From the NCBI GenBank assembly GCA_900466605.1, contig UBMU01000016.1, positions 124,001 through 188,000 of the forward strand: DNA of 64,000 bases. The letters run 5' to 3'. Below the pieces are notes generated by a model, which had not been told where the DNA came from, did no database searches, and saw nothing but the letters and a program-made list of their open reading frames with translations. A program made the translations under genes and the position numbers. This stretch comes from Hyphomicrobiales bacterium (GTDB taxonomy: Bacteria > Pseudomonadota > Alphaproteobacteria > Rhizobiales > Rhizobiaceae). This document shows, piece by piece, positions 1 through 8,868 of the stretch. How positions within the stretch are numbered: the first letter of the stretch is position 1; every line of letters begins with the position of its first letter.

Positions 1-358
1 TCACTATGAAGGCGGGCATCTCGAGATAGTGAATGATCGCGCCCATTCCTGCACCGAAAGCAGTCGTGATCACCAGCACCAGCACAAACGCCACGAGCGG
101 ATGGATCGTTGTGTTCTGCAGGATAACGGCGAGGAAAACCCCGGTGAATGCAATCACTGAGCCGATCGACAGGTCGATGCCGCCGGAGATGATGACAAAG
201 GTCATGCCGACTGCCGCAATCCCGAGAAAGGCATTGTCGGTCAATAGATTGCCGATCACCCGGGTCGACAGAATGTTGGGATACTGCAAGGTGCAGATCG
301 CGTAGGAGAAAACGAAGATCACGACCGTTGCCAGCAGCGGCAGATATTTGGAGTTCAT
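1..358 (-). CDS. yjfF: YjfF-like sugar ABC transporter permease (3' part outside window)
   Basis: This is the N-terminal 119 codons of an inner-membrane permease; the C-terminal part lies beyond base 1. The visible protein starts MNSKYLPLLATVV and contains the motif GGIDLSIGSVIAFTG, typical of the BPD_transp_2 permeases of ribose/galactofuranose importers, with several hydrophobic segments. Its ATG (358-356) overlaps the TGA of the upstream permease (357-355) in an ATGA arrangement, so the two are probably translationally coupled. In E. coli YjfF pairs with YtfT to form the channel of the galactofuranose importer; the ytfQ-ytfR-ytfT order here is the same, which is the main reason for the name. 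Confidence 0.85.
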   Translation of the reverse strand, partial: MNSKYLPLLATVVIFVFSYAICTLQYPNILSTRVIGNLLTDNAFLGIAAVGMTFVIISGGIDLSIGSVIAFTGVFLAVILQNTTIHPLVAFVLVLVITTAFGAGMGAIIHYLEMPAFIV

Positions 359-1374
359 TGTGTCTGCCCTTCCCTGACGCTACTGGATCGCCGGCTCAAA
401 ACGACAGCAGCCGATTGAACCGCCGGCGACTGAATGACAAGGATTACGATGACGATCACTGCCTTGATGATCAGGTTGAACTCCGGTGGAAAACCCGAAA
501 GCAGAATACCGGTGTTGACGGCCTGTATGATCATTGCGCCAATCAAAGAGCCCAGGATGCTGAAGCGTCCGCCGAGGAGCGAGTTGCCCCCCACGACAAC
601 GGCCAGAATAGCGTCCAGCTCCAGCCAGAGACCGGCATTGTTCGCATCAGCACCCTTGATGTCGGCCGCGACGATGATCCCGGCGATCGAGGCGCAGAGG
701 CCGCTCAGCATATAGACGGCCATCAGGAGCACCGGCGTTCTGACGCCCGAGAGCATGCTTGCTCGCCGATTGATACCCGTCGCTTCGATCAGCATGCCAA
801 GAGCCGTACGCCTTACAAGCAGGATCACCAGGGCGCCCATCACAAGCCATGTGACGACGGGCATGGGCAGGAATGCGAAGGAGCCGCTGCCAAGCGCGAT
901 CAGACCCTCATCGTTGAAGGTCATGATGACACCCTCGGTGATGAGCTGAGCGATCCCGCGTCCCGCAACCATCAGCACAAGCGTCGCAATGATCGGCTGG
1001 ATGTTGAGTATGGCGACCAGAAAGCCATTCCATACCCCGCAAAGCAGCCCCACCCCGACCGTTATCAGCAATGTCACGGCAAGCGAATGGCCGGAGACGA
1101 TGGATGATGCGGCGACGGCGCCACAGATCGCAATCACCGCGCCAACAGACAGGTCGATCCCCTTCGTCGCAATGACCAGAGTCATGCCGATTGCCAGCAG
1201 CGCTACGGGCGCGCCGCGGTTCAGTACATCGATCAGGCTGCCGTATAGCCGGTCGTTTTGAATAACGACATTAAAAAACTGAGGGAACATAATGAAATTC
1301 AATGTAAGAATGACTGCAAGCGCGATAAGCTGCGGCGCCAATCTGATCAGCAGTGTTTTGAGCGACGACGTCAT
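355..1374 (-). CDS. ytfT: YtfT-like sugar (galactofuranose-type) ABC transporter permease
   Basis: A 339-residue polytopic inner-membrane protein of the BPD_transp_2 family. It begins with a short cytoplasmic stretch (MTSSLKTLLIRL), has many hydrophobic segments, and carries the family motif KGIDLSVGAVIAICGAVA near residue 70. It should form one half of the transmembrane channel, with the YjfF-like protein as the other half and the YtfR ATPase as motor. Its ATG (1374-1372) overlaps the ATPase TGA (1373-1371), the second ATGA coupling in this operon. Sugar specificity is inferred from the strongly YtfQ-like binding protein of the same operon. Confidence 0.88.
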   Translation of the reverse strand: MTSSLKTLLIRLAPQLIALAVILTLNFIMFPQFFNVVIQNDRLYGSLIDVLNRGAPVALLAIGMTLVIATKGIDLSVGAVIAICGAVAASSIVSGHSLAVTLLITVGVGLLCGVWNGFLVAILNIQPIIATLVLMVAGRGIAQLITEGVIMTFNDEGLIALGSGSFAFLPMPVVTWLVMGALVILLVRRTALGMLIEATGINRRASMLSGVRTPVLLMAVYMLSGLCASIAGIIVAADIKGADANNAGLWLELDAILAVVVGGNSLLGGRFSILGSLIGAMIIQAVNTGILLSGFPPEFNLIIKAVIVIVILVIQSPAVQSAAVVLSRRSSSVREGQTQ

Positions 1375-2894
1375 GTGTCCTCCGTCTTCTTCTGGGCGGC
1401 GGCAATGGCATCGACGATGCGGCCGGTGCTGACATTGTCGCCGGTCAGTTCTGCGACATGCTCGCGATCGCGAAGTACCAAAATACGTGAGCTATAGGCG
1501 ATAAGCTCTTCTAATTCAGAGGAAATTACGATCAGTGACATGCCTTTTGAACAAAGATCCTCGATCAAGCGGATAATTTCGGCATGTGCGCCGACGTCGA
1601 TGCCGCGCGTGGGCTCATCGAGGATCAGGAAGTCCGGATTGGTCGCGAGCCAGCGCGCGAGGATCGCTTTCTGCTGATTGCCACCCGACAGGAGACGTAT
1701 CGGCTTTTCTCTGTCCGTCGTGCGGATATCGAGCGCTCTGATGTAGCGGTCCGCCAGGGCGTTTTGATCAGCACTTGAAATTGGCCGCGCCCACCCCCGG
1801 CGTGCCTGAAGCGCGAGAGCAATGTTCTCGCGGATCGAAAGGTCACCGATGATGCCATCTGTCTTGCGATCTTCCGGACAGAAACCGAAGCCGCTGCGGA
1901 TCGCCGCACGCGGGTTCGAAAGCGTGATCTGCTTGCCATCGACTTGTGCCGTCCCGGTGTCGGCCTGTTCGATCCCGAATAGCAGCTCGGCGGTCTCCGT
2001 GCGCCCAGACCCGAGCAACCCGGCAACGCCGACCACCTCGCCGACGCGGACCTCAAGGTCGAACGGCTTTACCTTGCCGCGCTTGCCGTAACCTTGGAAT
2101 TTGTATTTGACCGGGCCGGCTGCGACCGCGTGTGCCCTGGCGGTGGCCTCGGCATTCGCCAGTTCATGGCCGAGCATCATGGAGATCAGGCTCTGCCGAG
2201 AAAGCTCCGAAGTCTCGCGGGTGCCGACCAGCTTGCCGTTTCTGAGCACCGTGATGCGATCGCTGATCTCGTAAACCTGTTCTAGAAAATGAGTAATAAA
2301 GACAATGCCAAGTCCGCGTTTTTTCAAGTCTCGCATGATACGAAACAGCATCGCGACTTCCTGTGTGTCGAGGCTTGCAGTCGGCTCATCGAGAATGAGA
2401 ACTTTGCCCGACAAATCGACCGCACGCGCAATCGCCACTACCTGCTGCACCGCGACCGAAAAGCGATCGAGCTGTGCAGTCACATCGACGTCAATCCCGT
2501 ACTGGTCAAGCAGTGCCCGCGCCTGCCGGTTCATCGTTCGGACGTCGATCATACCGAACCGTTTCGGCTGGCGACCCAGGTACAGGTTTTCGGCAATGCT
2601 CAAATTGGGCAGCAGATTGACCTCTTGATACACCGTGCCTATGCCCAGCTTCTGGGCGGCGAGCGTATCGGACGGGTTGATTTCGTTGCCATCCAGAGCG
2701 AGCCTGCCCTGGTCGCGATGATAGGCGCCCGTAATGCATTTAATGAGCGTCGATTTTCCGGCGCCGTTTTCGCCCAGGAGCGCATGCACCTCACCCCTGC
2801 GCAGCGAGAAATCTACCTTGTCGAGCGCGATGGCGCCCGGGAAGAATTTCGATATCCGAGCGGCAGTTAGTACGTTCTCTAAATCGTGAGTCAT
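1371..2894 (-). CDS. ytfR: YtfR-like sugar ABC transporter ATPase, tandem ATP-binding domains
   Basis: A 507-residue cytoplasmic ATPase with two ABC domains, the length usual for ribose/galactofuranose-type importers. Walker A of the first domain is GENGAGKS (residues 41-48), with ILDEPTASLD as Walker B. The second domain has GLLGSGRTE in place of a canonical Walker A, a clear signature (LLSGGNQQK) and ILDEPTRGIDVGA. I start at the ATG at 2894, preceded by AGGAAA; an open frame continues 28 codons upstream but that extension resembles nothing. It follows ytfQ across a 122-bp gap that holds a strong hairpin, a common way of lowering ATPase dose relative to binding protein. Confidence 0.9.
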   Translation of the reverse strand: MTHDLENVLTAARISKFFPGAIALDKVDFSLRRGEVHALLGENGAGKSTLIKCITGAYHRDQGRLALDGNEINPSDTLAAQKLGIGTVYQEVNLLPNLSIAENLYLGRQPKRFGMIDVRTMNRQARALLDQYGIDVDVTAQLDRFSVAVQQVVAIARAVDLSGKVLILDEPTASLDTQEVAMLFRIMRDLKKRGLGIVFITHFLEQVYEISDRITVLRNGKLVGTRETSELSRQSLISMMLGHELANAEATARAHAVAAGPVKYKFQGYGKRGKVKPFDLEVRVGEVVGVAGLLGSGRTETAELLFGIEQADTGTAQVDGKQITLSNPRAAIRSGFGFCPEDRKTDGIIGDLSIRENIALALQARRGWARPISSADQNALADRYIRALDIRTTDREKPIRLLSGGNQQKAILARWLATNPDFLILDEPTRGIDVGAHAEIIRLIEDLCSKGMSLIVISSELEELIAYSSRILVLRDREHVAELTGDNVSTGRIVDAIAAAQKKTEDT

Positions 2895-2972
2895 GAAGGC
2901 GGCTTTTCCTGATATGGGCGTACAATGCCGCACCTTGAACGGACATGATGTCCCGATCGGCCCGCGGCAGTT

Positions 2973-3001
2973 CCGCACCGGCCCATGATGGACCGGTGCG
3001 G
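2973..3001 (-). other. Intergenic hairpin between ytfQ and ytfR
   Basis: The sequence forms a near-perfect 12-bp stem (CCGCACCGG against CCGGTGCGG, extended past one mismatch) around a 5-nt loop. It lies 16 nt after the ytfQ stop and 79 nt before the ytfR start. There is no T tract on either side, so it looks more like an mRNA-stabilising or processing element than a terminator. Such an element would let ytfQ be expressed above the rest of the operon. Confidence 0.6.
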
Positions 3002-3016
3002 TTCCAGTGTCAGAAA

Positions 3017-3979
3017 TCAGTAGCCGAGGTTCTTCTTCGACTCGTAGACCTTCATCGGATCGTCAGCCGGCGTATAGAGCTTCGATTCCGTCTGGATCCA
3101 CTTCGCGGGTGCCTTCTTGTCCTTCAGGTATGCATCGAGCACGTCGAACGCAGGACCGGCCATGTTCGGGGTCAGTTCCACGGTCGCGTTAGCCTCGCCG
3201 GCAGCCATTGCCTTGAAGATATCAGGAACGGCATCGATGGAGACGACCAGGATGTCTTTGCCCGGCTTCAGTCCGGCTTCCTTGATCGCCTGAATGCCGC
3301 CCACGGCCATGTCGTCGTTGTGAGCGTAGAGGGCGCAGATTTCCTTGCCGCCGTTTTCAGCCTTCAGGAAGCTTTCCATGACTTCCTTGCCCTTGGTGCG
3401 GGTGAAGTCGCCGGTCTGACTGCGAACGATTTTGAAATTTGCCTTGCCTGCGATGGCCTCCTCAAAGCCCTTCTTGCGGGCGATGGCCGGCGAGGAACCT
3501 GTCGTGCCCTGAAGCTCGACGATGTTGCAAGCCTTGTCGCCAACGGTCTTGACGAGCCAGTCGCCGGCAACCTTGCCTTCGTGAACCTGATCCGAAGTGA
3601 CAGCGGTCAGGTAAAGATCCTCAGGCGCCTTGATCGTTCGGTCGAGAAGGATCACCGGGATTTCGGATTCCTTTGCTTCCTTGAGAACGGCGTCCCAACC
3701 CGTCTCAACGACTGGAGCTAGGAAGATGGCGTTGACACCCTGCGCGATGAAGGAGCGGATCGCCTTGATCTGGTTCTCCTGCTTCTGCTGTGCATCGGCA
3801 AACTTCAGGTCCACGCCACGCTTCTTAGCTTCTTCCTTCGTGACTGTGGTTTCAGCAGCGCGCCAGCCGGATTCGGAGCCGATCTGCGAAAAGCCCACAA
3901 CCAGTTCTGAAGCCGACGCAGAGCCGAACATGCAGGCAGCCAAAACCGTGGCACTCAAGAGTGCAGTCTTCAATTTCAT
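3017..3979 (-). CDS. ytfQ: YtfQ-like periplasmic galactofuranose-binding protein
   Basis: A 320-residue periplasmic solute-binding protein (Peripla_BP_4 type). A Sec signal peptide is visible (MKLKTALLSA... ending GSASA, about 22 residues). The mature protein runs very close to E. coli YtfQ as I recall it: VGFSQIGSESGWRAAET, QQKQENQIKAIRSF, SGDFTR-like QTGDFTRTKGKEVMESF, and AHNDDMAVG. The ATG at 3979 has an excellent GGGAGGAAA site; the longer open frame upstream is not credible. Upstream, reading on the minus strand, an AT-rich stretch with CTATAT (4030-4025) may be the -10 of the operon promoter, and a small GCCGC/GCGGC hairpin sits in the leader (3995-4010). Substrate is inferred, not shown. 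Confidence 0.92.
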   Translation of the reverse strand: MKLKTALLSATVLAACMFGSASASELVVGFSQIGSESGWRAAETTVTKEEAKKRGVDLKFADAQQKQENQIKAIRSFIAQGVNAIFLAPVVETGWDAVLKEAKESEIPVILLDRTIKAPEDLYLTAVTSDQVHEGKVAGDWLVKTVGDKACNIVELQGTTGSSPAIARKKGFEEAIAGKANFKIVRSQTGDFTRTKGKEVMESFLKAENGGKEICALYAHNDDMAVGGIQAIKEAGLKPGKDILVVSIDAVPDIFKAMAAGEANATVELTPNMAGPAFDVLDAYLKDKKAPAKWIQTESKLYTPADDPMKVYESKKNLGY

Positions 3980-4070
3980 GATTTCCTCCCAAAAGCCGCC
4001 TCCAAGCGGCGCATTGAAAAAATCATATAGTATTACTTTTGTAAATGCTCTTTTTGGTGTGCGGCGCAGC

Positions 4071-4100
4071 AAAAAAGGCGCTCGTGATAAGCGCCTTTTT
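4071..4100 (-). terminator. Rho-independent terminator of the BMP importer operon
   Basis: The sequence AAAAAAGGCGCT...AGCGCCTTTTT forms a GC-rich stem flanked by A and T runs, so it can act on either strand. It sits 28 bp beyond the stop codon of the BMP-family binding protein gene, the last gene of the minus-strand run that begins at pcs or at the ATPase. Confidence 0.9.
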
Positions 4101-4128
4101 CGCATGTGCTATCCGATAGTTTCAGAGA

Positions 4129-5202
4129 TTACTTCGGCAGCTTGTCGTCCACACCTTCGACGTAGAAGTTCATGCCAAGCAGCGTGCCGTCCTCAGCCTT
4201 TTCGCCGGCCTTCAACCAAGCCGATCCATCCTGCTTGTTGATCGGGCCTGTGAAGGGATGCAGTTCGCCCGACTTGATCTTGGCTTCGGTTTCCTGTGCC
4301 ATCGCCTTCACGTCATCCGGCATGTTGGTATAGGGCGCCATCGTCAGGATGCCGTCTTTCAGGCCATCCCAGATCTGCTCCGATTTCCACGTGCCATCCA
4401 GCAGCTCCTTGGTGCGCTTGATGTAGTAGGCGCCCCAGGTGTCGACAATTGCCGTCAGCTGCGTCTTCGGACCTGCCGCGATCATGTCGGATGCCTGGCC
4501 GAAGGCCGGGATCCCGCGTTCGGCAGCCACCTGCATCGGGGCGGTCGTGTCGGTGTGCTGCGTCAGAACGTCCACGCCCTGATCGATCAGCGCCTTGGCG
4601 GCATCAGCTTCCTTACCCGGGTCGAACCAGGTGTTGGCCCATACGACCTTCAGCTTGAAGTCCGGATTGACAGACTTGGCACCGAGTTCGAAAGCGTTGA
4701 TGCCCATTACGACTTCCGGGATCGGGAACGAGGCGATGTAGCCGGCAAGGCCCTTCTTCGACATCTTGGCCGCAATCTGGCCCTGAATGTAGCGGCCTTC
4801 ATAGAAGCGCGAATTGTAGGTCGCTACGTTCTTCGCTGCCTTGAACCCGGTTGCATGCTCGAACTTCACCTTCGGGAACTTCTGCGCGACCTTGAGCGTG
4901 GCATCCATGAAACCGAACGAGGTCGTGTAGATCAGTGCGCAACCGGAGCGAGCCATGCGCTCGATCGCACGCTCCGCGTCCGGGCCTTCCGGCACGCTTT
5001 CAAGGAACGGCGTTTCGATCTTGTCGCCGAGTTCCTTTTCCAGAGCCTGGCGGCCGATATCATGTGCCTGCGTCCAGCCGCCGTCTGTGCGGGTGCCGAC
5101 GTAGATGAAGCAGACCTTGGTCTTGTCAGCGGCCTGCGCAGCGGAGCCGACGCTCATGACCAATGCGGCAGTTGCCGCAAGTGCGAGTGCAAGTTTTTTC
5201 AT
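4129..5202 (-). CDS. BMP-family ABC transporter substrate-binding protein (nucleoside-type)
   Basis: A 357-residue exported protein of the basic membrane protein (BMP/PnrA-like) family, whose members bind nucleosides or purines. The signal peptide is MKKLALALAATAAL...AAQA. The mature part opens KVCFIYVGTRTDGGWTQAHD, the family's typical ligand-site start, followed by FLESVPEGPDAERAIE and TTSFGFMDA. The start at 5202 has an AGGGG ribosome site. It is the last gene after the ATPase and two permeases, 47 bp downstream of the second permease, and is followed by a strong terminator. It is closer to the rhizobial Med/BMP proteins than to lipoproteins: no lipobox cysteine is present. Confidence 0.9.
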   Translation of the reverse strand: MKKLALALAATAALVMSVGSAAQAADKTKVCFIYVGTRTDGGWTQAHDIGRQALEKELGDKIETPFLESVPEGPDAERAIERMARSGCALIYTTSFGFMDATLKVAQKFPKVKFEHATGFKAAKNVATYNSRFYEGRYIQGQIAAKMSKKGLAGYIASFPIPEVVMGINAFELGAKSVNPDFKLKVVWANTWFDPGKEADAAKALIDQGVDVLTQHTDTTAPMQVAAERGIPAFGQASDMIAAGPKTQLTAIVDTWGAYYIKRTKELLDGTWKSEQIWDGLKDGILTMAPYTNMPDDVKAMAQETEAKIKSGELHPFTGPINKQDGSAWLKAGEKAEDGTLLGMNFYVEGVDDKLPK

Positions 5203-5249
5203 GTTAACCCCTGTTGGTTGGAAGCCTTGAAACTTGTTGTTCTTGTTCG

Positions 5250-6167
5250 TCACCGGTCAGGCACGAAGGCCTTGCCAAGCGATGCCGGCGTGTTGATCAA
5301 CGTCGTGCGCCGATTATGGGAAATGATGATGAGGACGACAATAGTCGCCGCATAGGGCAGCATCGAAAGAAACTGTGATGGAATCCCGATACCGAACGCC
5401 TGCGCATGCAATTGGCCGATCGTGACTGCCCCAAAGAGATAGCCGCCCGCAAGAACCCGCCATGGACGCCACGAAGCGAAGACGACAAGTGCTAAGGCAA
5501 TCCAGCCACGACCTGCCGCCATGTTCTCCACCCATTGCGGGGTATAAACCAGCGAAAGCTGCGCGCCAGCAAGTCCCGCGCAGGCACCGCCGAACATGAC
5601 CGCCAGATAGCGAATGCGGATAACGCCAATGCCAAGTGCATGTGCCGAGCCGTGACTGTCGCCAATCGCTCGCAGCTTGAGACCCGCACGGCTCTTGAAG
5701 AGGAACCAGTTGATGCCGATCACCAGTACGATCGACAGGTAGAAGACCAGATCCTGGCGGAACAGCACCGCACCCACGAAAGGAATGTCAGATAGATAGG
5801 GAATGTAGATCTGCGGCACCTTGATGCCTGGGATACCCACGTAGCTCTCGCCGAGCATCCCCGATGCCCCCAGCCCAAGGATCGTCAAAGCCAGGCCGGT
5901 CGCTACCTGATTGGTTACGAGCGTTAGGGTGAGGAAGCCGAAGAGCAGCGAGAAAAGCGCACCGACTGCAATTCCTGCCAGCAGACCAATATATGGCGAA
6001 CCTGTCGCCTGTGCGGCGGCAAAGGCGCCGACAGCGCCCATGATCATCATCCCCTCGACACCGAGGTTAAGGACGCCGGCGCGTTCCGTCACGAGCTCGC
6101 CGAGTGCGGCAATAACCAGAGGGGTCGCAGCCGTGATGACCGTCAGAAGGATAGCTTCGAATATCAT
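5250..6167 (-). CDS. Nucleoside-type ABC transporter permease (second permease)
   Basis: A 305-residue polytopic membrane protein of the BPD_transp_2 family, of the YufQ/NupQ type that works with BMP binding proteins. The N-terminal stretch ERAGVLNLGVEGMM is diagnostic of this subgroup. The ATG at 6167 overlaps the TGA of the first permease (6166-6164) as ATGA, so the pair is translationally coupled. It should combine with the first permease and the tandem ATPase at 7251-8825. The exact ligand (purine nucleoside, base or another compound) cannot be read from the sequence. Confidence 0.9.
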   Translation of the reverse strand: MIFEAILLTVITAATPLVIAALGELVTERAGVLNLGVEGMMIMGAVGAFAAAQATGSPYIGLLAGIAVGALFSLLFGFLTLTLVTNQVATGLALTILGLGASGMLGESYVGIPGIKVPQIYIPYLSDIPFVGAVLFRQDLVFYLSIVLVIGINWFLFKSRAGLKLRAIGDSHGSAHALGIGVIRIRYLAVMFGGACAGLAGAQLSLVYTPQWVENMAAGRGWIALALVVFASWRPWRVLAGGYLFGAVTIGQLHAQAFGIGIPSQFLSMLPYAATIVVLIIISHNRRTTLINTPASLGKAFVPDR

Positions 6168-7261
6168 TGAGCAGTCTTTCCGATGGCCGAATGGACACGC
6201 GACCAAACGATCCGGATCTTGTAGTAGATCAGCATGTCGCAGGAGAGCACGAAGAACAGCAGCAGCCCCTGAAACATGCGCGTTACCTTGTCGGACACAC
6301 CGAGCGATAGCTGCGCCGCCTCGCCGCCGAGATAGGTCAACGCCAGCACCAGGCCGGAGGCGATGATGCCGAGCGGGTTAAGGCGGCCAAGGAAAGCAAC
6401 GATGATCGCCGTGAATCCATATCCCGGCGAGATCGCGGGCTGCAGATGTCCGATTGAGCCGGAAACTTCCGAGATGCCGGCAAGACCCGCGAGCGCGCCG
6501 GAGAACAGAAAGCTGAACCAGATCATCTTGCGTGACGAGAAGCCTGCAAAGCGCCCCGCCCTCTCGGCCTGACCGAGGACGACAATCTCGAATCCGCGCA
6601 GCGTGTATTTCATCATGAACCACACCAGTACCGCAGCAATGAGGGCGAACACGAACGCCCAGTGAGCGCGTCCCGACTCCTCCCATATGGCAGGTAGAAC
6701 AGCTTCCGGCGCGAAGTCACGTGACACCGGGAAATTCATCCCCTGCGGATCCCGCCAGGCGCCCCGGACCAGCCAGTCGAGAAACAGTTGGGCGATATAG
6801 ACGAGCATCAGCGACGTCAGGATTTCATTGGTATTGAAGTGTGCCTTCAGCAGTGCCGGAATTGCCGCGAATAGCGCGCCGCCGATTGCCCCCATGACCA
6901 GCATAAGCGGTAGCACCAGGGGCGAATGCCAGTCATAGAGGACGATCGGGAGGAACGAACCCGCGATCGCGCCCATCGTGAACTGGCCCTCGGCGCCGAT
7001 GTTCCAATTGTTGGACCGATAACAGACGGACAGGCCAACCGCGATTAGAATAAGCGGCCCTGCCTTGATCGCCAGTTCGTGCAGCGACCAGACCTCCATG
7101 AGAGGTTCGACGAAGAAGGCATCGAGCGCCTCGATCGGATTCTTGCCAAGCAGCGCAAACATGATCGCACCGGCGATCAATGTCAGCACGAGCGCCAGCA
7201 GCGGGGAGACGAGACCGAAGAGTTTGGACGCCTGCGGACGCTTCTCAAGTTCAATGCGCAT
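6164..7261 (-). CDS. Nucleoside-type ABC transporter permease (first permease)
   Basis: A 365-residue inner-membrane protein of the YufP/NupP type. It starts MRIELEKRPQASK, followed by a hydrophobic segment and, further on, SNNWNIGAEGQFTMGA, the hallmark of BMP-associated permeases. The ATG at 7261 lies inside the end of the ATPase gene (11-bp overlap), and its own stop overlaps the next permease start. The ATPase and both permeases therefore form a tightly coupled unit. Confidence 0.9.
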   Translation of the reverse strand: MRIELEKRPQASKLFGLVSPLLALVLTLIAGAIMFALLGKNPIEALDAFFVEPLMEVWSLHELAIKAGPLILIAVGLSVCYRSNNWNIGAEGQFTMGAIAGSFLPIVLYDWHSPLVLPLMLVMGAIGGALFAAIPALLKAHFNTNEILTSLMLVYIAQLFLDWLVRGAWRDPQGMNFPVSRDFAPEAVLPAIWEESGRAHWAFVFALIAAVLVWFMMKYTLRGFEIVVLGQAERAGRFAGFSSRKMIWFSFLFSGALAGLAGISEVSGSIGHLQPAISPGYGFTAIIVAFLGRLNPLGIIASGLVLALTYLGGEAAQLSLGVSDKVTRMFQGLLLFFVLSCDMLIYYKIRIVWSRVHSAIGKTAQ

Positions 7262-8825
7262 TGGCAGCCTCCGAGGCGGGCTTGCTCTCATGCAGGCCAC
7301 CCATCAGAAGGCCAATCTTCTCCCGCGACAGTTCTCCGGCTGGAAATGGCTGCGAAAGTCGCCCTTCAGAAATCACGGCAACCTCCGTTGCGACTTCGAA
7401 TATTTCGTCGAGGTCCTGGCTGATGACGACGACTGCAGAGCCGTTGCGCGCAAGGTCGACGAGGGCCTGGCGAATGCGGCTGGCTGCGCCGGCGTCGACG
7501 CCCCAGGTCGGCTGATTGACAACGAGAACCGTCGGCTGACGGTCAAGTTCGCGGCCAACGATGAACTTCTGCAGGTTTCCGCCTGACAGCGAGCCCGCTG
7601 CAGGATCTTCGCCGCTCTTGCGCACGTCCATTGCATCGGCAATCCGCTTCGTCGCGGTCTTGACGGCTCCTCGGCGGATGACTTTGAGAAAGCCGCCCCC
7701 GAGAAAGGCTTTGCGGTCGGACTGGCTGCGCGCCAGCACGAGATTGTCGGAAAGCTTCATGGCCGATACGGCCGCATGGCCATGGCGTTCTTCCGGCACG
7801 AAACCGGCCCCTAGCAGGCGCCGTGCTGTTATGCCTTGGGTGCCAACCGCTTTCGTGCGGATCGTGATCGCATCCGGTGAACTGACTGGATACTCTCCCG
7901 AAAGCGCATCGAAGAGCTCGCCCTGGCCATTGCCAGCAACGCCTGCAATCGCCAGGATCTCGCCGGCACGGACAGTCAGGGACACGTCCTTCAGCGGCAT
8001 TGCGAAGGGGGTGCGTGCGGCAACCGAAAGATTGGCGACGGAAAGCTGCACGTCGCCCTTGTTGCCGCGGTCAGGATGCGTAACCGTCGCGACGTCACTG
8101 CCGACCATCATACGGGCGAGAGAAGCGGGTGTCTCCTGACGCGGATCGCAAGCGCCCGTGACCCTGCCGTTGCGAAGCACGGTCGCGCGATCACAGATGC
8201 GCTGCACTTCCTCCAACCGGTGACTGATGTAGAGAACCGACTTGCCTTCTGCCTTAAGCTTGAAGAGTGTTTCGAATAGCTTGTCGGCCTCCTGCGGCGT
8301 CAGGACCGAAGTTGGCTCATCAAGGATGATCAGTTTGGGATTCTGAAGCAGCGCGCGCACGATCTCTATGCGCTGGCGTTCGCCGACCGAAAGATCAGCG
8401 ACATGAGCATGGGGATCGAGCGGCAGTCCATAGGCACGTGAGAGCGCCCTTGCCTCTTCCGCTATCCTGCCGATCGGAATGCTGTCATCAAGCGAAAGCG
8501 CAATATTTTCCGCTACCGTCAGTGCCTCGAAGAGCGAGAAGTGTTGAAAGACCATGCCGATACCGAGCCTCCGGGCAGTGCCTGGCGAAGCGATCGAAAC
8601 CGGCTGGCCTTCCCACAGGATGTCGCCCTCGGTCGGTTCCAGCACGCCGAACAGCATTTTGACGAGCGTCGATTTGCCAGCGCCGTTTTCGCCAAGGAGA
8701 GCATGGATTTCGCCGGGAGCTATATCGAGGTCGATATGGTTGCAAGCAGCAAAGCTGCCGAAGAGTTTCGTCAGTTGCTGGACCGACAATAACGCACCGG
8801 AACCCGGCACATCAGATAACGACAC
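7251..8825 (-). CDS. Nucleoside-type ABC transporter ATPase, tandem domains
   Basis: A 524-residue ATPase of the YufO/NupO type. Domain 1 has Walker A GENGAGKS (residues 45-52), signature LSVGERQR and ILDEPTSVLTP. Domain 2 has AGVAGNGQGE in the Walker A position, signature LSGGNLQKF and a degenerate Walker B (VVNQPTWGVDAGA), so only the first site is likely to hydrolyse ATP efficiently. The start is a GTG at 8825 with an AGGGGA site 6 bases upstream. It lies 43 bp after the quinone oxidoreductase gene on the same strand and may share its transcript. Confidence 0.9.
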   Translation of the reverse strand: MSLSDVPGSGALLSVQQLTKLFGSFAACNHIDLDIAPGEIHALLGENGAGKSTLVKMLFGVLEPTEGDILWEGQPVSIASPGTARRLGIGMVFQHFSLFEALTVAENIALSLDDSIPIGRIAEEARALSRAYGLPLDPHAHVADLSVGERQRIEIVRALLQNPKLIILDEPTSVLTPQEADKLFETLFKLKAEGKSVLYISHRLEEVQRICDRATVLRNGRVTGACDPRQETPASLARMMVGSDVATVTHPDRGNKGDVQLSVANLSVAARTPFAMPLKDVSLTVRAGEILAIAGVAGNGQGELFDALSGEYPVSSPDAITIRTKAVGTQGITARRLLGAGFVPEERHGHAAVSAMKLSDNLVLARSQSDRKAFLGGGFLKVIRRGAVKTATKRIADAMDVRKSGEDPAAGSLSGGNLQKFIVGRELDRQPTVLVVNQPTWGVDAGAASRIRQALVDLARNGSAVVVISQDLDEIFEVATEVAVISEGRLSQPFPAGELSREKIGLLMGGLHESKPASEAANAH

Positions 8826-8868
8826 GTTCCCCTCATTTTCCCTCTGCCGACCGTGCCCGTTCAGGTCG

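Noticed and set aside
4258..5355. A 365-codon plus-strand frame over the BMP gene
   Set aside because: Antisense to a clear binding-protein gene with signal peptide and ribosome site.
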